From: Desulfobacca sp.
Lineage (GTDB): Bacteria > Desulfobacterota > Desulfobaccia > Desulfobaccales > Desulfobaccaceae
Assembly (NCBI GenBank): GCA_020725545.1
Contig: DYEV01000030.1
Coordinates: 62,001-126,000 of the forward strand
Direction of reading: 5' to 3'
Length of the DNA stretch: 64,000 nt
The translations under genes and the position numbers were made by a program. Each line of letters starts with the position of its first letter. Position 1 is the first letter of the stretch. The notes below the pieces were generated by a model. That model was not told the DNA's origin. It saw only the letters and a list, made by a program, of their open reading frames with translations, and made no database searches. Of the stretch, positions 18,092 to 30,496 are shown piece by piece.

Positions 18092-19087
18092 ATGTGGGGG
18101 AGGTCGGAGCATGCCAGCTTTGGCTTGGCGCCTGGCATGGTAGAGCGGGCCCAGGGCTGTCTGCTGAGTCAACTGGCCGGGGATGCTTTGGGGGGTCTGG
18201 TGGAATTTCGGAGCCCGCGTGACATCCAAAAAGACTATCCCAATGGCGTCCGCTTGCTGCAAGACGGCGGTACCTGGGGAACAATCGCCGGGCAGCCCAC
18301 CGATGATTCAGAGTTGGCCCTGGCCCTGGCCCGTCTGTTGGCCGCCCAGCGGCGGTACGACCTGGCTTTGGCACGGGCTGCCTATCAGGAGTGGTTGGCC
18401 TCCAACCCCTTTGATTGTGGCCATACCATCCGCCGGGGCTTGCGGGGGCAGCCCGATCCTGACAGCCAGGCCAATGGTGCCCTGATGCGTATCAGCCTCT
18501 TGGGGATCTTCGGCGCCAGGTATCCCCCGGCCCAGGTGGCCGAGTGGGCCCGCCAGGATGCGGCCCTGACCCATCCCCACCCCATCTGCCAACAGGCCAA
18601 TGCCCTCTTTGCCATGGCCATCGCCCAAGCCGTGCGCACGGGGTGCGGCCATCAGGAGTTGTATCAGCAGATTTTGAGCTGGGCTGAGGAGATGCAGGTT
18701 GACCCAAGGCTGCTGGCGGCCAGCCGCCGTGCCCAGGAGGCGCCTCCCCCTGATTACCGCCGCCATCAGGGCTGGGTCCTTATTGCTTGGCAAAACGCCC
18801 TTTGGCAGCTGCTGCATGCCCCCAATTTAGAGGAAGGGGTGGTCCATACCGTCATGCAGGGCGGCGATACGGATACCAACGCTGCCATTTGTGGGGCCCT
18901 TTTGGGCGCCGCATATGGCCGGAAAGATATTCCCCTCCAGTGGCAAGAGGCACTCCGGCAGTGCCGTCCACTGGCTGGCGATCCCCACGTCCGCCACCCC
19001 CGCCCGCCCTGTTATTGGCCGGTGGATGCCCTAAAATTAGCCGCACAGTTGTTGGCCCCAACCGGAGGCGAAGACTATAGCGACTAA
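18092..19087 (+). CDS. ADP-ribosylglycohydrolase (DraG-like) family protein
   Basis: GCLLSQLAGDALGG, TDDSELALALA, GGDTDTNAAICGALLGAAYG. Confidence 0.88.
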   Translation: MWGRSEHASFGLAPGMVERAQGCLLSQLAGDALGGLVEFRSPRDIQKDYPNGVRLLQDGGTWGTIAGQPTDDSELALALARLLAAQRRYDLALARAAYQEWLASNPFDCGHTIRRGLRGQPDPDSQANGALMRISLLGIFGARYPPAQVAEWARQDAALTHPHPICQQANALFAMAIAQAVRTGCGHQELYQQILSWAEEMQVDPRLLAASRRAQEAPPPDYRRHQGWVLIAWQNALWQLLHAPNLEEGVVHTVMQGGDTDTNAAICGALLGAAYGRKDIPLQWQEALRQCRPLAGDPHVRHPRPPCYWPVDALKLAAQLLAPTGGEDYSD

Positions 19088-19252
19088 CCACCAGCTCCTG
19101 GAGCAGTTTCTGGCGGAGAGCATCATCAATCTGCGCTTGGGCGTCATTTTTACTGGAGTACCCAGATCTCTTGAATCGAAGCGGATTTCCCCCTGGATAG
19201 AAGGGGGTTGCCGAGGGCGGGAATAGTATGATCGGGTGAGAAGAAAAACCTG

Positions 19253-19280
19253 GGGCGGGTCTCAGACCCGCCCGTTTTTA
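19253..19280 (+). terminator. Intrinsic terminator
   Basis: GGGCGGGTctcagACCCGCCCGTTTTTATT. Confidence 0.85.
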
Positions 19281-19304
19281 TTATCCTCCCCGTCGAGAGG
19301 GGTC

Positions 19305-20120
19305 TCAGGCTGCCAGGCGCCGCTTCAACTCTGCCAGGTCCTGCTCCAAGACCCGGAGGCGCGACGCTAAGTCAAAGTGCTCCTCTTTCCTGACGACGAC
19401 TCCAAAGAGATTATCCAGGCGTTTGTTGGCACCCTCGATGAGCCTGTTCAAATCGGCCCGCACCCCATCACTACGACCGGTCAATTCTTCCCGGACGGCG
19501 TCGATGCGTTTGTTCGTCTCGTCAATACGGCTAGTCAGCTTCTCCCGGACGGAGTCGATGCGGGCAGTCAGCTCTTCTCGAAAAGCGTCAATGCGTTTGT
19601 TGGTTTCATCAATGCGACCGGATAACTCCTCCCGAACGCTGTCAATGCGTACGGACAACTCCTCCCGGAGGGTGTCGATGCGATTATTGGTTTCATCAAT
19701 GCGATCGGATAACTCCTCCCGGACGCTGTCGATGCGTGCGGACAACTTTTCCCGGACGGCGTCGATGCGATTATTGGTTTCATCAATGCGACCAGATAAC
19801 TCCTCCCGGACGGTGTCGATGCGACCGGATAACTCCTCTCGGACGGTGTCGATGCGACCGGATAACTCCTCCCGGACGCTGTCGATGCGACCGGATAACT
19901 CCTCTCGGACGGTGTCGATGCGTTTGTTGGTCTCGTCGATGCGGCGGCTCTGATCAACCAAATGCGTGTTCATGTCGTTAAGACGTTGGTGCACATCATC
20001 CAGACGCTGGCTCACCAACTGTAGTTTGGTGTCAATTTGACCCAACTCCTGCCGCATTACTGCCAATTCCGGCAGGATGACTTCTTTCAGGGCGCCAAGC
20101 ACCGCTTCTTTGATTTCCAT
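19305..20120 (-). CDS. Repetitive coiled-coil protein
   Basis: 271 aa; tandem RID(S/T)VREELSG 11-mers and RIDETN(N/K)RIDxxREELxx 18-mers. Confidence 0.8.
   Translation of the reverse strand: MEIKEAVLGALKEVILPELAVMRQELGQIDTKLQLVSQRLDDVHQRLNDMNTHLVDQSRRIDETNKRIDTVREELSGRIDSVREELSGRIDTVREELSGRIDTVREELSGRIDETNNRIDAVREKLSARIDSVREELSDRIDETNNRIDTLREELSVRIDSVREELSGRIDETNKRIDAFREELTARIDSVREKLTSRIDETNKRIDAVREELTGRSDGVRADLNRLIEGANKRLDNLFGVVVRKEEHFDLASRLRVLEQDLAELKRRLAA
19490..19950. repeat. In-frame 33/54-bp (29-codon, 87-bp super-repeat) tandem repeats
   Basis: Repeated 'cggataactcctcccggacgctgtcgatgcg' units. Confidence 0.85.
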
Positions 20121-20271
20121 TGTCCGCCTCCAAGTCCCGCTGAAGTCATTTTACTGCGTTATTTAAAAAATCGCAAGGCGCCCTCTCTGGGCTCAAACCC
20201 CGATGGGTTGAGGCGTGGCGTTCTTTCCCTTTTTGCTGCGCGGTTCTTTCAACAAGCAAATGTCCCATTCA

Positions 20272-22020
20272 TCATCTCATCAGCACCAAATAAGCCCCAC
20301 TGATACCGACCGTGAGCAGCATGGGCAGGAAACAGGCCCGGGCGTAATCCAGGAAAGAGATGGGGTGTCCGGCCCTTGCTGCCAAGCCCACGGTGACGAC
20401 GTTGGCCGAAGCGCCAATGAGGGTGGCGTTGCCGCCCAGGCTGGCGCCCAGGGCCAGGGCCCACCACAACACCCCGCGCTCGGCCCCAGGCAGGGTGGTA
20501 CTTAAAGAGGAGATAACGGGCAGCATGGTCAACGTAAAGGGGGTGTTGTCGATGCATGCCGACAACAGGGCCGAGACCCAGAGGACCAGCAGGAGGGCCA
20601 GAGTCAGATTCCCCTGGGACAGGTTTCTCACCTCTTGGGCGATGAGCTGCAACACACCGGTGGCCTCGACCCCGGCGATGAGCATAAAGAAGGCCATGAA
20701 AAAGATCAGGGTGGGCCACTCAATTTCCTCGGTTAGGAGGGTGGCGACGTTGACTCGAGAAACAGCCACCAGGACCGTGGCCCCCATGAGCGCCGCGATG
20801 GAGGGTTCCATCCCCAGGAAGCCATGGCAGATGAACAGGAGGACCGTCAACCCCAGAATGGTTAGACAGAGGCCGAGCAAACGCCGGTCGGTTATGCGGT
20901 AGTGCCGCCGCAGGCCGGCAATGGCGGCTCCCACATCGGTTATCGAGGTCCGGACATAGTCCCGACGATAATACCAAAGGAAAAAGCAGGAGGATGCGGC
21001 CATGCAAAGGAGCAAGACCGGAGTCAGATGCATGACAAAATCACCGAACGTCAGGTTGGCATACGAGCCAATAATGATGTTGGGCGGATCACCGATCAGC
21101 GTTGCGGTACCCCCAACATTGGCGGCAAAGACCTGGGGAATCAGGAGGGCCATGGGATTCATCTGCAGCGTTTTGGCCAACTCCAGGGAGACCGGGAGCA
21201 AGAGCAGCATGGTGGTGACATTCTCCAAAAAGGCGGAGACCACCGCCGTCACCCACATGAGGAGGAGCACCAGGATAACCACCCGCCCCCGGACCCAAGC
21301 AAAGGATTTATAGGCCAGCCATTGAAACAGACCGGTTTTTTTGGTGACGCCCACCAGTAACATCATGCCCAACAGCAGCAGGATGACGTTCATATCAATG
21401 GCGGCAATGGCCTCGTCAAAAGAAATAATAAAGAAATTATCGGAAAATTGCCCAATGGTATAGGAAAGGAATAACATTAAGGCCGCGCCCAGGAGGGCCG
21501 CCAGGGCGCGATGCAGCCATTCCAGGACAATGATGAGATACACAGCCAACAGGATGCCGGCGGCGAGCCAAAAGGCCGGCGTGCTCTGACGATTCAGGGT
21601 GATAACGCCCATCGCCTGGTAGACCCGCTCGGCTGGAGCCGGTTGAGGCGATGATGGCAGCGTAATCCGTGCTGACTGCGGTTGCCAGGAGGGTTTGCTG
21701 GCCTGCAACACCACCTCACCGGGGGGCTCCATCTCGGCCGCCAGGAGAAAACTGCCGTGGAACCGCCCCTGTTTATCGGTGACCAGCGGCTCCTCTATCT
21801 CCGGCGCCAGCGGCTGAGCCGACAGCTCAACCTTTATCCGGACCCCGGCGATGCCCCGCCCCTGGATGTCCTGGACTGCACCCACTACCTTTAGGACCGG
21901 GCCATTTTCGGCTGCGCCCACCTGGCTGCATCTCAATAACCACCATAGCAAGAGCGCGACTATCGGCCAGACTTGCCAGCCTGACCGGCCAACCGTGGCG
22001 AACCTATTAAGGCAAGACAT
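20272..22020 (-). CDS. ArsB/NhaD/SLC13-type ion transporter with an N-terminal Ig/carboxypeptidase-regulatory-like domain
   Basis: Multi-TM with VFAANVGGTATLIGDPPNIIIGSYANLTF; N-terminal GAVQDIQGRGIAGVRIKVELS...VTDKQGRFHGSF. Confidence 0.88.
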   Translation of the reverse strand: MSCLNRFATVGRSGWQVWPIVALLLWWLLRCSQVGAAENGPVLKVVGAVQDIQGRGIAGVRIKVELSAQPLAPEIEEPLVTDKQGRFHGSFLLAAEMEPPGEVVLQASKPSWQPQSARITLPSSPQPAPAERVYQAMGVITLNRQSTPAFWLAAGILLAVYLIIVLEWLHRALAALLGAALMLFLSYTIGQFSDNFFIISFDEAIAAIDMNVILLLLGMMLLVGVTKKTGLFQWLAYKSFAWVRGRVVILVLLLMWVTAVVSAFLENVTTMLLLLPVSLELAKTLQMNPMALLIPQVFAANVGGTATLIGDPPNIIIGSYANLTFGDFVMHLTPVLLLCMAASSCFFLWYYRRDYVRTSITDVGAAIAGLRRHYRITDRRLLGLCLTILGLTVLLFICHGFLGMEPSIAALMGATVLVAVSRVNVATLLTEEIEWPTLIFFMAFFMLIAGVEATGVLQLIAQEVRNLSQGNLTLALLLVLWVSALLSACIDNTPFTLTMLPVISSLSTTLPGAERGVLWWALALGASLGGNATLIGASANVVTVGLAARAGHPISFLDYARACFLPMLLTVGISGAYLVLMR

Positions 22021-22215
22021 CAACACTACCCGGAGAAAATTTTCTTGTTCCAAAAGATTGGCCCAAAATGCCTGAGCCCGCAGTCGGCCTCCCAAAAAAC
22101 CTGACTCTTATTGTATCCATCTTGATATTTAGAAATAAAGCATAATTATATAAGGTAAGCTCTCTGAACCGCAAAGCGGTTATACAGAATGATTCATAGA
22201 TTAAGGAAGACCAAG

Positions 22216-23352
22216 ATGTCCCTCTCGAGAAAAAACCCTTGGTGGGTCGCAGTGATGATGCTTAGCCTCGCCCTGCTGGCCGGCCCGGCCGTTGGCAGCC
22301 AACCCCACCAAACCAAGGAGAAAGTCAAACCCATGGAAAAAAAACCGCAACTCAAGCTGGCCACCTTTGCCGGCGGCTGTTTTTGGTGCACCGAAGCGGA
22401 TTTTGCCAAACACGAGGGTGTCGTAACCGTCACCTCGGGCTATACCGGGGGCCAGAACCCCAACCCCACCTATGAGGAGGTCTGTTCCGGCCAGACCGGC
22501 CACCTGGAAGCGGTGCAGATCCAATATGATCCGGTCAAGATCACCTATGAACAACTCTTGGACATCTTCTGGCGCAGCATCGACCCCACCGATGCCGGCG
22601 GCCAATTCGTGGATCGGGGCAGTCAGTACCGCCCGGCCATCTTTTATCACGATGCTGAGCAGCAGCGGTTGGCCGAGGCCGCCAAGGCGGCTCTGGCCGC
22701 CTCGGGCAGATTCAGCAAACCCATTGCCGTGGCCATCTTGCCGGCTCAGACCTTTTACCCGGCGGAAGAGTATCACCAGAAGTATTACCAGACCTGCCCC
22801 CTCAGGTACCAGACCTACCGGAGTCACTCCGGCCGGGACCAGTTTCTGGCCAAGGCATGGGGGGAAGAGGCCAAAATGAAAAAACCAGACCCAGGCTCTG
22901 GCCAGCCCCGCCAATTTACGAAACCGGATCCCGCAGCTCTCAAACAAAAACTGACGCCCCTGCAGTACCAAGTCACCCAGAAGGAGGGCACCGAACCGGC
23001 CTTCCAGAATGAATACTGGAACAATCATCGAGAAGGTATCTATGTGGACATCGTCAGCGGCGAACCGCTCTTCAGCTCCCGGGATAAGTTCGACTCGGGC
23101 ACCGGCTGGCCGAGCTTCACCAAACCCCTGGAGCCGCAGAACATCATCGAAAAGATTGACCGCAAACTCTTCATGACCCGGACCGAGGTACGCAGCCGCC
23201 ACGGCGACTCCCATTTAGGGCACGTCTTTCCCGACGGCCCGCCACCCACCGGGCAACGCTACTGTATCAATTCCGCCGCCTTACGCTTTATCCCCAAGGA
23301 AGACCTGGAAAAGGCAGGTTACGGCGAGTACCTTAAATTATTTACTGATTAA
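22216..23352 (+). CDS. msrAB: Methionine sulfoxide reductase MsrA-MsrB fusion with signal peptide
   Basis: [11 protein letters not shown] (MsrA), [11 protein letters not shown] and [13 protein letters not shown] (MsrB); hydrophobic N-terminus. Confidence 0.95.
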   Translation: MSLSRKNPWWVAVMMLSLALLAGPAVGSQPHQTKEKVKPMEKKPQLKLATFAGGCFWCTEADFAKHEGVVTVTSGYTGGQNPNPTYEEVCSGQTGHLEAVQIQYDPVKITYEQLLDIFWRSIDPTDAGGQFVDRGSQYRPAIFYHDAEQQRLAEAAKAALAASGRFSKPIAVAILPAQTFYPAEEYHQKYYQTCPLRYQTYRSHSGRDQFLAKAWGEEAKMKKPDPGSGQPRQFTKPDPAALKQKLTPLQYQVTQKEGTEPAFQNEYWNNHREGIYVDIVSGEPLFSSRDKFDSGTGWPSFTKPLEPQNIIEKIDRKLFMTRTEVRSRHGDSHLGHVFPDGPPPTGQRYCINSAALRFIPKEDLEKAGYGEYLKLFTD

Positions 23353-23378
23353 GATCAGATTAGCCCCAATTTCTGACG

Positions 23379-23410
23379 TTCCCAAGCTCCGGCTTGGGAA
23401 TTTTTTTTTT
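23379..23410 (+). terminator. Intrinsic terminator after msrAB
   Basis: CCCAAGCtccgGCTTGGGaa followed by ten T. Confidence 0.9.
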
Positions 23411-23615
23411 GGGGAGTCCACGGCCTGTTGGGGATGAAAGCGGACCCAGCAAGCTGGCGTTATTTACGAGGAAGCCGGAAAATGATTTAAGGCAAAAAAT
23501 TCACGAAATAAAAAATCTATCGGATTTGTTTCAGTGCTTGACAATGGGTTTTGGGCTTGCTATATCGATAGAGAATGTTTTCACATTTTCTTCAGCCCTC
23601 GCTGTGGAGGTAAAC

Positions 23616-24008
23616 GTGGACATTACGCCGGTTCTCCGTGACTACGGCTATGTGCTGATCTTCCTGATCGTCGGTGCCCTCTTTGCCGTGGGCCCCCTGA
23701 TCATTGCCCATTTTGTGGCGCCCCGCAGTTTTGGTCCAAGCCGGGATGAAATCTATGAATGTGGTATCCCAACCTTCGGCAGCGCCTGGGTCCAGGTGGC
23801 TGTCCTCTACTATCTCTTTGCCCTGATCTTTTTGGCCTTCGATGTGGATGTGATCTTCCTTTTCCCTGTCCTCTTGGCTTATGGCAAAGGGTATGTGTGG
23901 CGTGATTTCATCGAAATCGTCATTTTCATCGGCATCCTGTCCCTGGTGATTGTTTATGCTTGGTGCAAGGGGGTTTTTGCGTGGAAAAGAAAACCGGAGA
24001 GCCGCTGA
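23616..24008 (+). CDS. nuoA: NADH-quinone oxidoreductase subunit A
   Basis: GTG start with [33 protein letters not shown]. Confidence 0.93.
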   Translation: MDITPVLRDYGYVLIFLIVGALFAVGPLIIAHFVAPRSFGPSRDEIYECGIPTFGSAWVQVAVLYYLFALIFLAFDVDVIFLFPVLLAYGKGYVWRDFIEIVIFIGILSLVIVYAWCKGVFAWKRKPESR

Positions 24009-24469
24009 TTCATCTGGCGGTACTCGAAGACGTTTTAAATCTCTGTCGGGCCAACTCGCTCTGGCCGTTGACCTTTGGTCTTGCCTGCTGTGCCATTGAG
24101 ATGATGGCGGCCGGCGCGGCCCGATTCGACTTGGACCGTTTCGGGGCCGGCGTCTTTCGGCCCTCGGCCCGCCAGTCGGACCTGATGATCGTGGCCGGTA
24201 CCATCGCCAAGAAAATGGCTCCAGCAGTGCAGCGCCTCTATGATCAGATGCCGGCCCCCAAATGGGTCATTGCCATGGGCAATTGCGCCATATCCGGGGG
24301 GCCGTTCATGTATGAGGGTCAATATGCCATCGTGCCTGGGGCTGATTTGATCATCCCGGTGGATGTCTATGTCCCCGGCTGCCCGCCCCGGCCCGAAGGT
24401 CTCATTGAGGGCATTTTGCAACTGGAAGAAAAGATTACCAACCGACCCAGGTTAAGAAAGTATAGATAA
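23981..24469 (+). CDS. nuoB: NADH-quinone oxidoreductase subunit B
   Basis: [38 protein letters not shown] start. Confidence 0.96.
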   Translation: MEKKTGEPLIHLAVLEDVLNLCRANSLWPLTFGLACCAIEMMAAGAARFDLDRFGAGVFRPSARQSDLMIVAGTIAKKMAPAVQRLYDQMPAPKWVIAMGNCAISGGPFMYEGQYAIVPGADLIIPVDVYVPGCPPRPEGLIEGILQLEEKITNRPRLRKYR

Positions 24470-24470
24470 A

Positions 24471-24911
24471 ATGCCTGCGCAGACTGTTATCGAAAAGGTT
24501 ACGCCCATAGTCGGCCCTGAGAAGGCGGCCGCGGTGGATTATGCCACCACTGGCTGCCACGTCCGGGTGGAGGCCCAGCCCGAGCAGATGCCCACCTTGG
24601 CCGCGGCCATGTTAGAGCAGAAGTTTTTCCTGGAATCCCTCACTGCTTTGGATCTTCAGGAATCCTTCGAAGTGGTTTACCACTTTGCTTCTTATTATGA
24701 GTTGTGTCGGACCGTGGTGCATGTGCCATTGCCGGTGGGCACGGAAGTTCCTACCATCAGTACGATTTATCCCGGTGCCGATTGGTTCGAGCGGGAGGTT
24801 TTTGAGATGTTTGGGATCATTTTCAGCGGTCATCCCAATCTGAAGAACCTGATTCTCCCTGAAGATGCCGATTTTCATCCGCTGTTAAAAGACTTTGTGG
24901 CGAGCAGTTAA
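24471..24911 (+). CDS. nuoC: NADH-quinone oxidoreductase subunit C
   Basis: PGADWFEREVFEMFGIIFSGHPNLKNLILPED. Confidence 0.95.
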   Translation: MPAQTVIEKVTPIVGPEKAAAVDYATTGCHVRVEAQPEQMPTLAAAMLEQKFFLESLTALDLQESFEVVYHFASYYELCRTVVHVPLPVGTEVPTISTIYPGADWFEREVFEMFGIIFSGHPNLKNLILPEDADFHPLLKDFVASS

Positions 24912-24912
24912 C

Positions 24913-26028
24913 ATGATGCTGGAAAAAGGCCTTGAAGAAAAGACGTTTTATCTGAATCTGGGGCCGCAGCATCCCAGCACTCACGGCGTCTTGCGCATCG
25001 TGCTGGAGATGGACGGCGAATTCATCGTGACGGCGGATCCGGTCATCGGCTATGGCCACCGGGCCCACGAAAAGATGGCTGAACTGCGGACCTACCAACA
25101 ATACCTTCCCAACATGGGGCGGGTGGACTACCTGCACGCCCTGGCCTATAATCAGTGCTATTGTATGGCGGTGGAGAAGCTGGCCGGGATCGTGGTACCC
25201 GAGCGGGCGGAGTTTATCCGGGTGATCACCAGCGAATTGAACAGGATCTCTTCCCACCTCCTCTGGTTCGGGGCCTACCTGCTGGATTTGGGGGCCTTCA
25301 CACCCTTTCTTTACTGCTTCGACGATCGGGAGCAGATCCTGGATCTGTTGGACCGCCTGACGGGTTCCCGGTTGACATACTGTTTCTACCGCTTCGGTGG
25401 TGTGCCGGTGGATATTGACGATGACTTCATCGCCGGTTGCCGGGCTTTTATCCAACGATTGCGGAGTCGCTGGGACGATTATGACAACCTGGTCACCAAG
25501 AACGTCATTTTTATCCACCGCACCCGGGATGTGGGCATTCTGCCACCCGAACTGGCGTTAAAATATGGCGTCACCGGCCCCACCCTGCGAGGCAGCGGCA
25601 TCCCCTACGATATCCGCAAAAGCGAGCCATTCTCGGTCTATCCCCTCTTCGATTTCGAGATCCCCATCGGCGAACGGGGCGATGTCCTGGACCGGTATCT
25701 GGTCCGGCTGCGGGAGATGGAGCAGAGCCTGCGGATTATCGAACAAGCCCTGGATAAGCTGCCCGCCGGCCCCATCATGGCCGAAAAGGTGCCCAAGCGG
25801 CTCAAGCCGCCGGAAGGGGAAGTGTATACCGCGGTGGAGACGGCACGCGGCGAGTTCGGCATCTATCTGGTGAGCAAAGGCGACGTCAAACCCTACCGGG
25901 TGAAACTCCGGGTCCCCTGTTTCTCCAACTTGAGCGTCCTGCCGGAACTCATCAAAGACACCATGGTGGCCGATGCCGTGGCCATCTTGGGCTCCATTGA
26001 TCTGGTCATTCCGGAGATCGACCGGTAG
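24913..26028 (+). CDS. nuoD: NADH-quinone oxidoreductase subunit D
   Basis: NLGPQHPSTHGVLRIVLEMDGE, GYGHRAHEK. Confidence 0.97.
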   Translation: MMLEKGLEEKTFYLNLGPQHPSTHGVLRIVLEMDGEFIVTADPVIGYGHRAHEKMAELRTYQQYLPNMGRVDYLHALAYNQCYCMAVEKLAGIVVPERAEFIRVITSELNRISSHLLWFGAYLLDLGAFTPFLYCFDDREQILDLLDRLTGSRLTYCFYRFGGVPVDIDDDFIAGCRAFIQRLRSRWDDYDNLVTKNVIFIHRTRDVGILPPELALKYGVTGPTLRGSGIPYDIRKSEPFSVYPLFDFEIPIGERGDVLDRYLVRLREMEQSLRIIEQALDKLPAGPIMAEKVPKRLKPPEGEVYTAVETARGEFGIYLVSKGDVKPYRVKLRVPCFSNLSVLPELIKDTMVADAVAILGSIDLVIPEIDR

Positions 26029-26106
26029 CCGGGCCGGTTTCTTGGCGGTCTCTAAAGCATAGACGCGTTTCTGTCTCCCGGACTTTGTGATGATGAGGTT
26101 TTTGCC

Positions 26107-27072
26107 ATGCAGTTCTTGTTAGCCGAAGGGGCACGCCTCGGCCTGAGTCTGATCGGCGTGATCAGCCTGGTGGCCGTTAACGCCCTGTTTCTGATCTGGA
26201 TGGAGCGGAAGGTGTCAGCCCACATCCAGCTCCGGCCCGGCCCCATGGAAGTGGGCTTCCACGGTGCCTTGCAGACCATCGCCGATGCCCTGAAGTTGAT
26301 CGGCAAGGAACTGATTACGCCGGAGGATGTTGACAAACTGATCTACCTGTTAGCCCCCATCGTCATGTTCCTGCCGGTGTTGGTCAGCTTCCTGGTGATT
26401 CCCTTCTCGCCGACGCTGCTCATCCGGGACCTGAATGTGGGCGTGCTGCTCATCTTTGCCTTCAGCACGCTGACAGTCTTGGCCATCCTCATGGCCGGTT
26501 GGGCCTCCAACAATAAATACGCCTTGCTGGGGGCCATCCGCTCCGTGGCCCAGAACGTGGCCTACGAAATTCCCCTCTTGCTCACTGCCATGAGCATCAT
26601 TATTATGGCCGGGTCTTTCCAACCGTCGGTCATTGTGGCCCAGCAGGGATTGGTCTGGAATATCTTTGTCCAGCCCCTGGCTTTTATCCTCTTTATTATC
26701 TGCGGCACGGCGGAGACCAACCGGGCCCCCTTTGACATTCCGGAAGCGGAATCTGAACTGGTGGCTGGTTTCCACACGGAATATTCGGGTATGCGTTTCG
26801 CCATCTTTTTTCTGGCCGAATATACCAATATGTTCATCGTCTCGGCTGTGGCCACTATCTTCTTCTTGGGAGGGTGGCAGGGACCATTCCTACCGCCGGT
26901 GGTCTGGTTCCTCTTGAAAGTTTATGCCCTGATCTTCCTGATGATGTGGTTCCGCTGGACCTTTCCGCGGCTGCGCTTTGACCAACTCATCACCTTTGCC
27001 TGGAAGATCTTGATCCCGTTGTCTCTCGTAAATCTCATCGTGACCGCGTTCGTGCTGAAGCTGGTGCGCTAA
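26107..27072 (+). CDS. nuoH: NADH-quinone oxidoreductase subunit H
   Basis: [46 protein letters not shown]. Confidence 0.97.
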   Translation: MQFLLAEGARLGLSLIGVISLVAVNALFLIWMERKVSAHIQLRPGPMEVGFHGALQTIADALKLIGKELITPEDVDKLIYLLAPIVMFLPVLVSFLVIPFSPTLLIRDLNVGVLLIFAFSTLTVLAILMAGWASNNKYALLGAIRSVAQNVAYEIPLLLTAMSIIIMAGSFQPSVIVAQQGLVWNIFVQPLAFILFIICGTAETNRAPFDIPEAESELVAGFHTEYSGMRFAIFFLAEYTNMFIVSAVATIFFLGGWQGPFLPPVVWFLLKVYALIFLMMWFRWTFPRLRFDQLITFAWKILIPLSLVNLIVTAFVLKLVR

Positions 27073-27118
27073 GTGCGGTGGCCGGTATCATGCCTTGTTA
27101 TGGATTTTTAGATAAAGG

Positions 27119-27658
27119 TTGGCGGCAATGAAGGCATACGTAAAGGAAACCTTAACTGGATTTTACAGCCTCTTGGCGGGGTTGGGCGTGACGATCCGCT
27201 ATTTTGTCAAGCCCATCGTGACGGTCCAATACCCCCGGGAAAAGCTGGACATGAGCCCCCGCTATCGGGGTCATACCGAATTTCTCATCGATCCGGAAAC
27301 CGGCAGTCATCGCTGCAATGCCTGCGAGAATTGCGCCCGCACCTGTCCTTCCGGGGTCATCACCGTCACCGGCGTCAAAGTGCCGGGCACCAAGAAAAAG
27401 CGGGCGGTAACGTATAGCATCGATTACTCCCTCTGCAGTCTCTGCGGCCTCTGTGTGGAGGTCTGCCCCACTCATGCCCTAAAATTTTCCAACGAATACC
27501 GCCTGGCCGGGTATTCCCGGCAGGACATGATCATTGATATCATGGCCCGACTCAAGGCTCAGCAGCGGGCCCTGGGGTTGCCTGAAGAAGTGCCGCCGGC
27601 CCCTGAGGCCGAGGCCGCGGCGCCGGAAGCGGCCGCGAGCGGGGAGGCAGAGTCATGA
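27119..27658 (+). CDS. nuoI: NADH-quinone oxidoreductase subunit I
   Basis: Two 4Fe-4S motifs CNACENCARTCP and CSLCGLCVEVCP. Confidence 0.95.
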   Translation: MAAMKAYVKETLTGFYSLLAGLGVTIRYFVKPIVTVQYPREKLDMSPRYRGHTEFLIDPETGSHRCNACENCARTCPSGVITVTGVKVPGTKKKRAVTYSIDYSLCSLCGLCVEVCPTHALKFSNEYRLAGYSRQDMIIDIMARLKAQQRALGLPEEVPPAPEAEAAAPEAAASGEAES

Positions 27659-28176
27659 GTGAGTTGTTCAGCCTGGCGGGTCTCAGTTTTCTCCTCGTTG
27701 TGGGCATGACCCTGGGTGGGGCTTTTATTGCGGTGGGTGCCAGAAATATCTTCCACAATGTTCTGGGCCTGGCCCTTTCCCTCTTCGGAGTTGCCGGTAT
27801 TTTTCTCTATCTCAACAGTCCGTTCCTGGCGATGATGGAAATTCTGATTTACGTGGGGGCCATCTGTATCGCCATCTGTTTTGCTATCATGCTCTCCGAA
27901 CCGCTCTATCGACCGCGGCCCCCACGTAAACCCATCAAGCTTTTGGGGGCGGCCGTAGGTGCTGGCCTGGTCTTTGTGGTCTTCGCCGCCTTGGTCAAGA
28001 AAACGGCCTGGGTACCCGCGGCCATGCGCAGCGATGATTGGTCCGTGACCACCATCGGCCATTACCTGTTGACCCGCTATGCGCTCATCTTCGAGGCCAT
28101 CTCCCTTATCCTGCTGGTGGCCATGCTGGGGGCCATTGTCAATGCCAAAAACGGGCGCGGTCGGGAAGAATCTTAG
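27655..28176 (+). CDS. nuoJ: NADH-quinone oxidoreductase subunit J
   Basis: Membrane protein in nuo order; ATGA overlap with nuoI. Confidence 0.92.
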   Translation: MSELFSLAGLSFLLVVGMTLGGAFIAVGARNIFHNVLGLALSLFGVAGIFLYLNSPFLAMMEILIYVGAICIAICFAIMLSEPLYRPRPPRKPIKLLGAAVGAGLVFVVFAALVKKTAWVPAAMRSDDWSVTTIGHYLLTRYALIFEAISLILLVAMLGAIVNAKNGRGREES

Positions 28177-28200
28177 CGACTGTGGGAGTGAGAACTGACC

Positions 28201-28512
28201 ATGTATAACAATTTGCAGACCTTTCTCTTGCTTGCGGCCCTCCTCTTTGCCATCGGCCTCTACGGCGTCCTGGCCCGGCGGTCCCTCATCGCCGTCCTCA
28301 TCTCCGTGGAGTTGATGTTGAACGCCGCCAGCATCAATTTCATGGCCTTTAACAGGTTTCTGATCCCTGAGCCTGCCGTCGGCCAGATCATTACCCTCTT
28401 TATTATGGCCGTGGCGGCGGCGGAAGCGGCTATTGCCTTGAGCATCATCATCGCGGTCTATCGGAAGCTCAAGTCCATCAACGTTGAACATGTGAATGAA
28501 CTGCGAGGATAA
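28201..28512 (+). CDS. nuoK: NADH-quinone oxidoreductase subunit K
   Basis: GVLARRSLIAVLISVELMLNAASINFMAF. Confidence 0.95.
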   Translation: MYNNLQTFLLLAALLFAIGLYGVLARRSLIAVLISVELMLNAASINFMAFNRFLIPEPAVGQIITLFIMAVAAAEAAIALSIIIAVYRKLKSINVEHVNELRG

Positions 28513-28514
28513 GC

Positions 28515-30443
<1,929 letters not shown>

Positions 30444-30496
30444 TAGGCTGCAACGAATAATCGGCTATCTTATCTTACGTTTGAGGACGGCTTTCT

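Noticed and set aside
19490-19950. Tandem repeats considered as a CRISPR array
   Set aside because: Repeats are contiguous, in frame and lack unique spacers; they encode a coiled coil.
22201-23214. 337-aa minus-strand ORF
   Set aside because: Antisense to the clear MsrA-MsrB fusion.
27559-28491. 310-aa minus-strand ORF
   Set aside because: Antisense to nuoI/nuoJ/nuoK.
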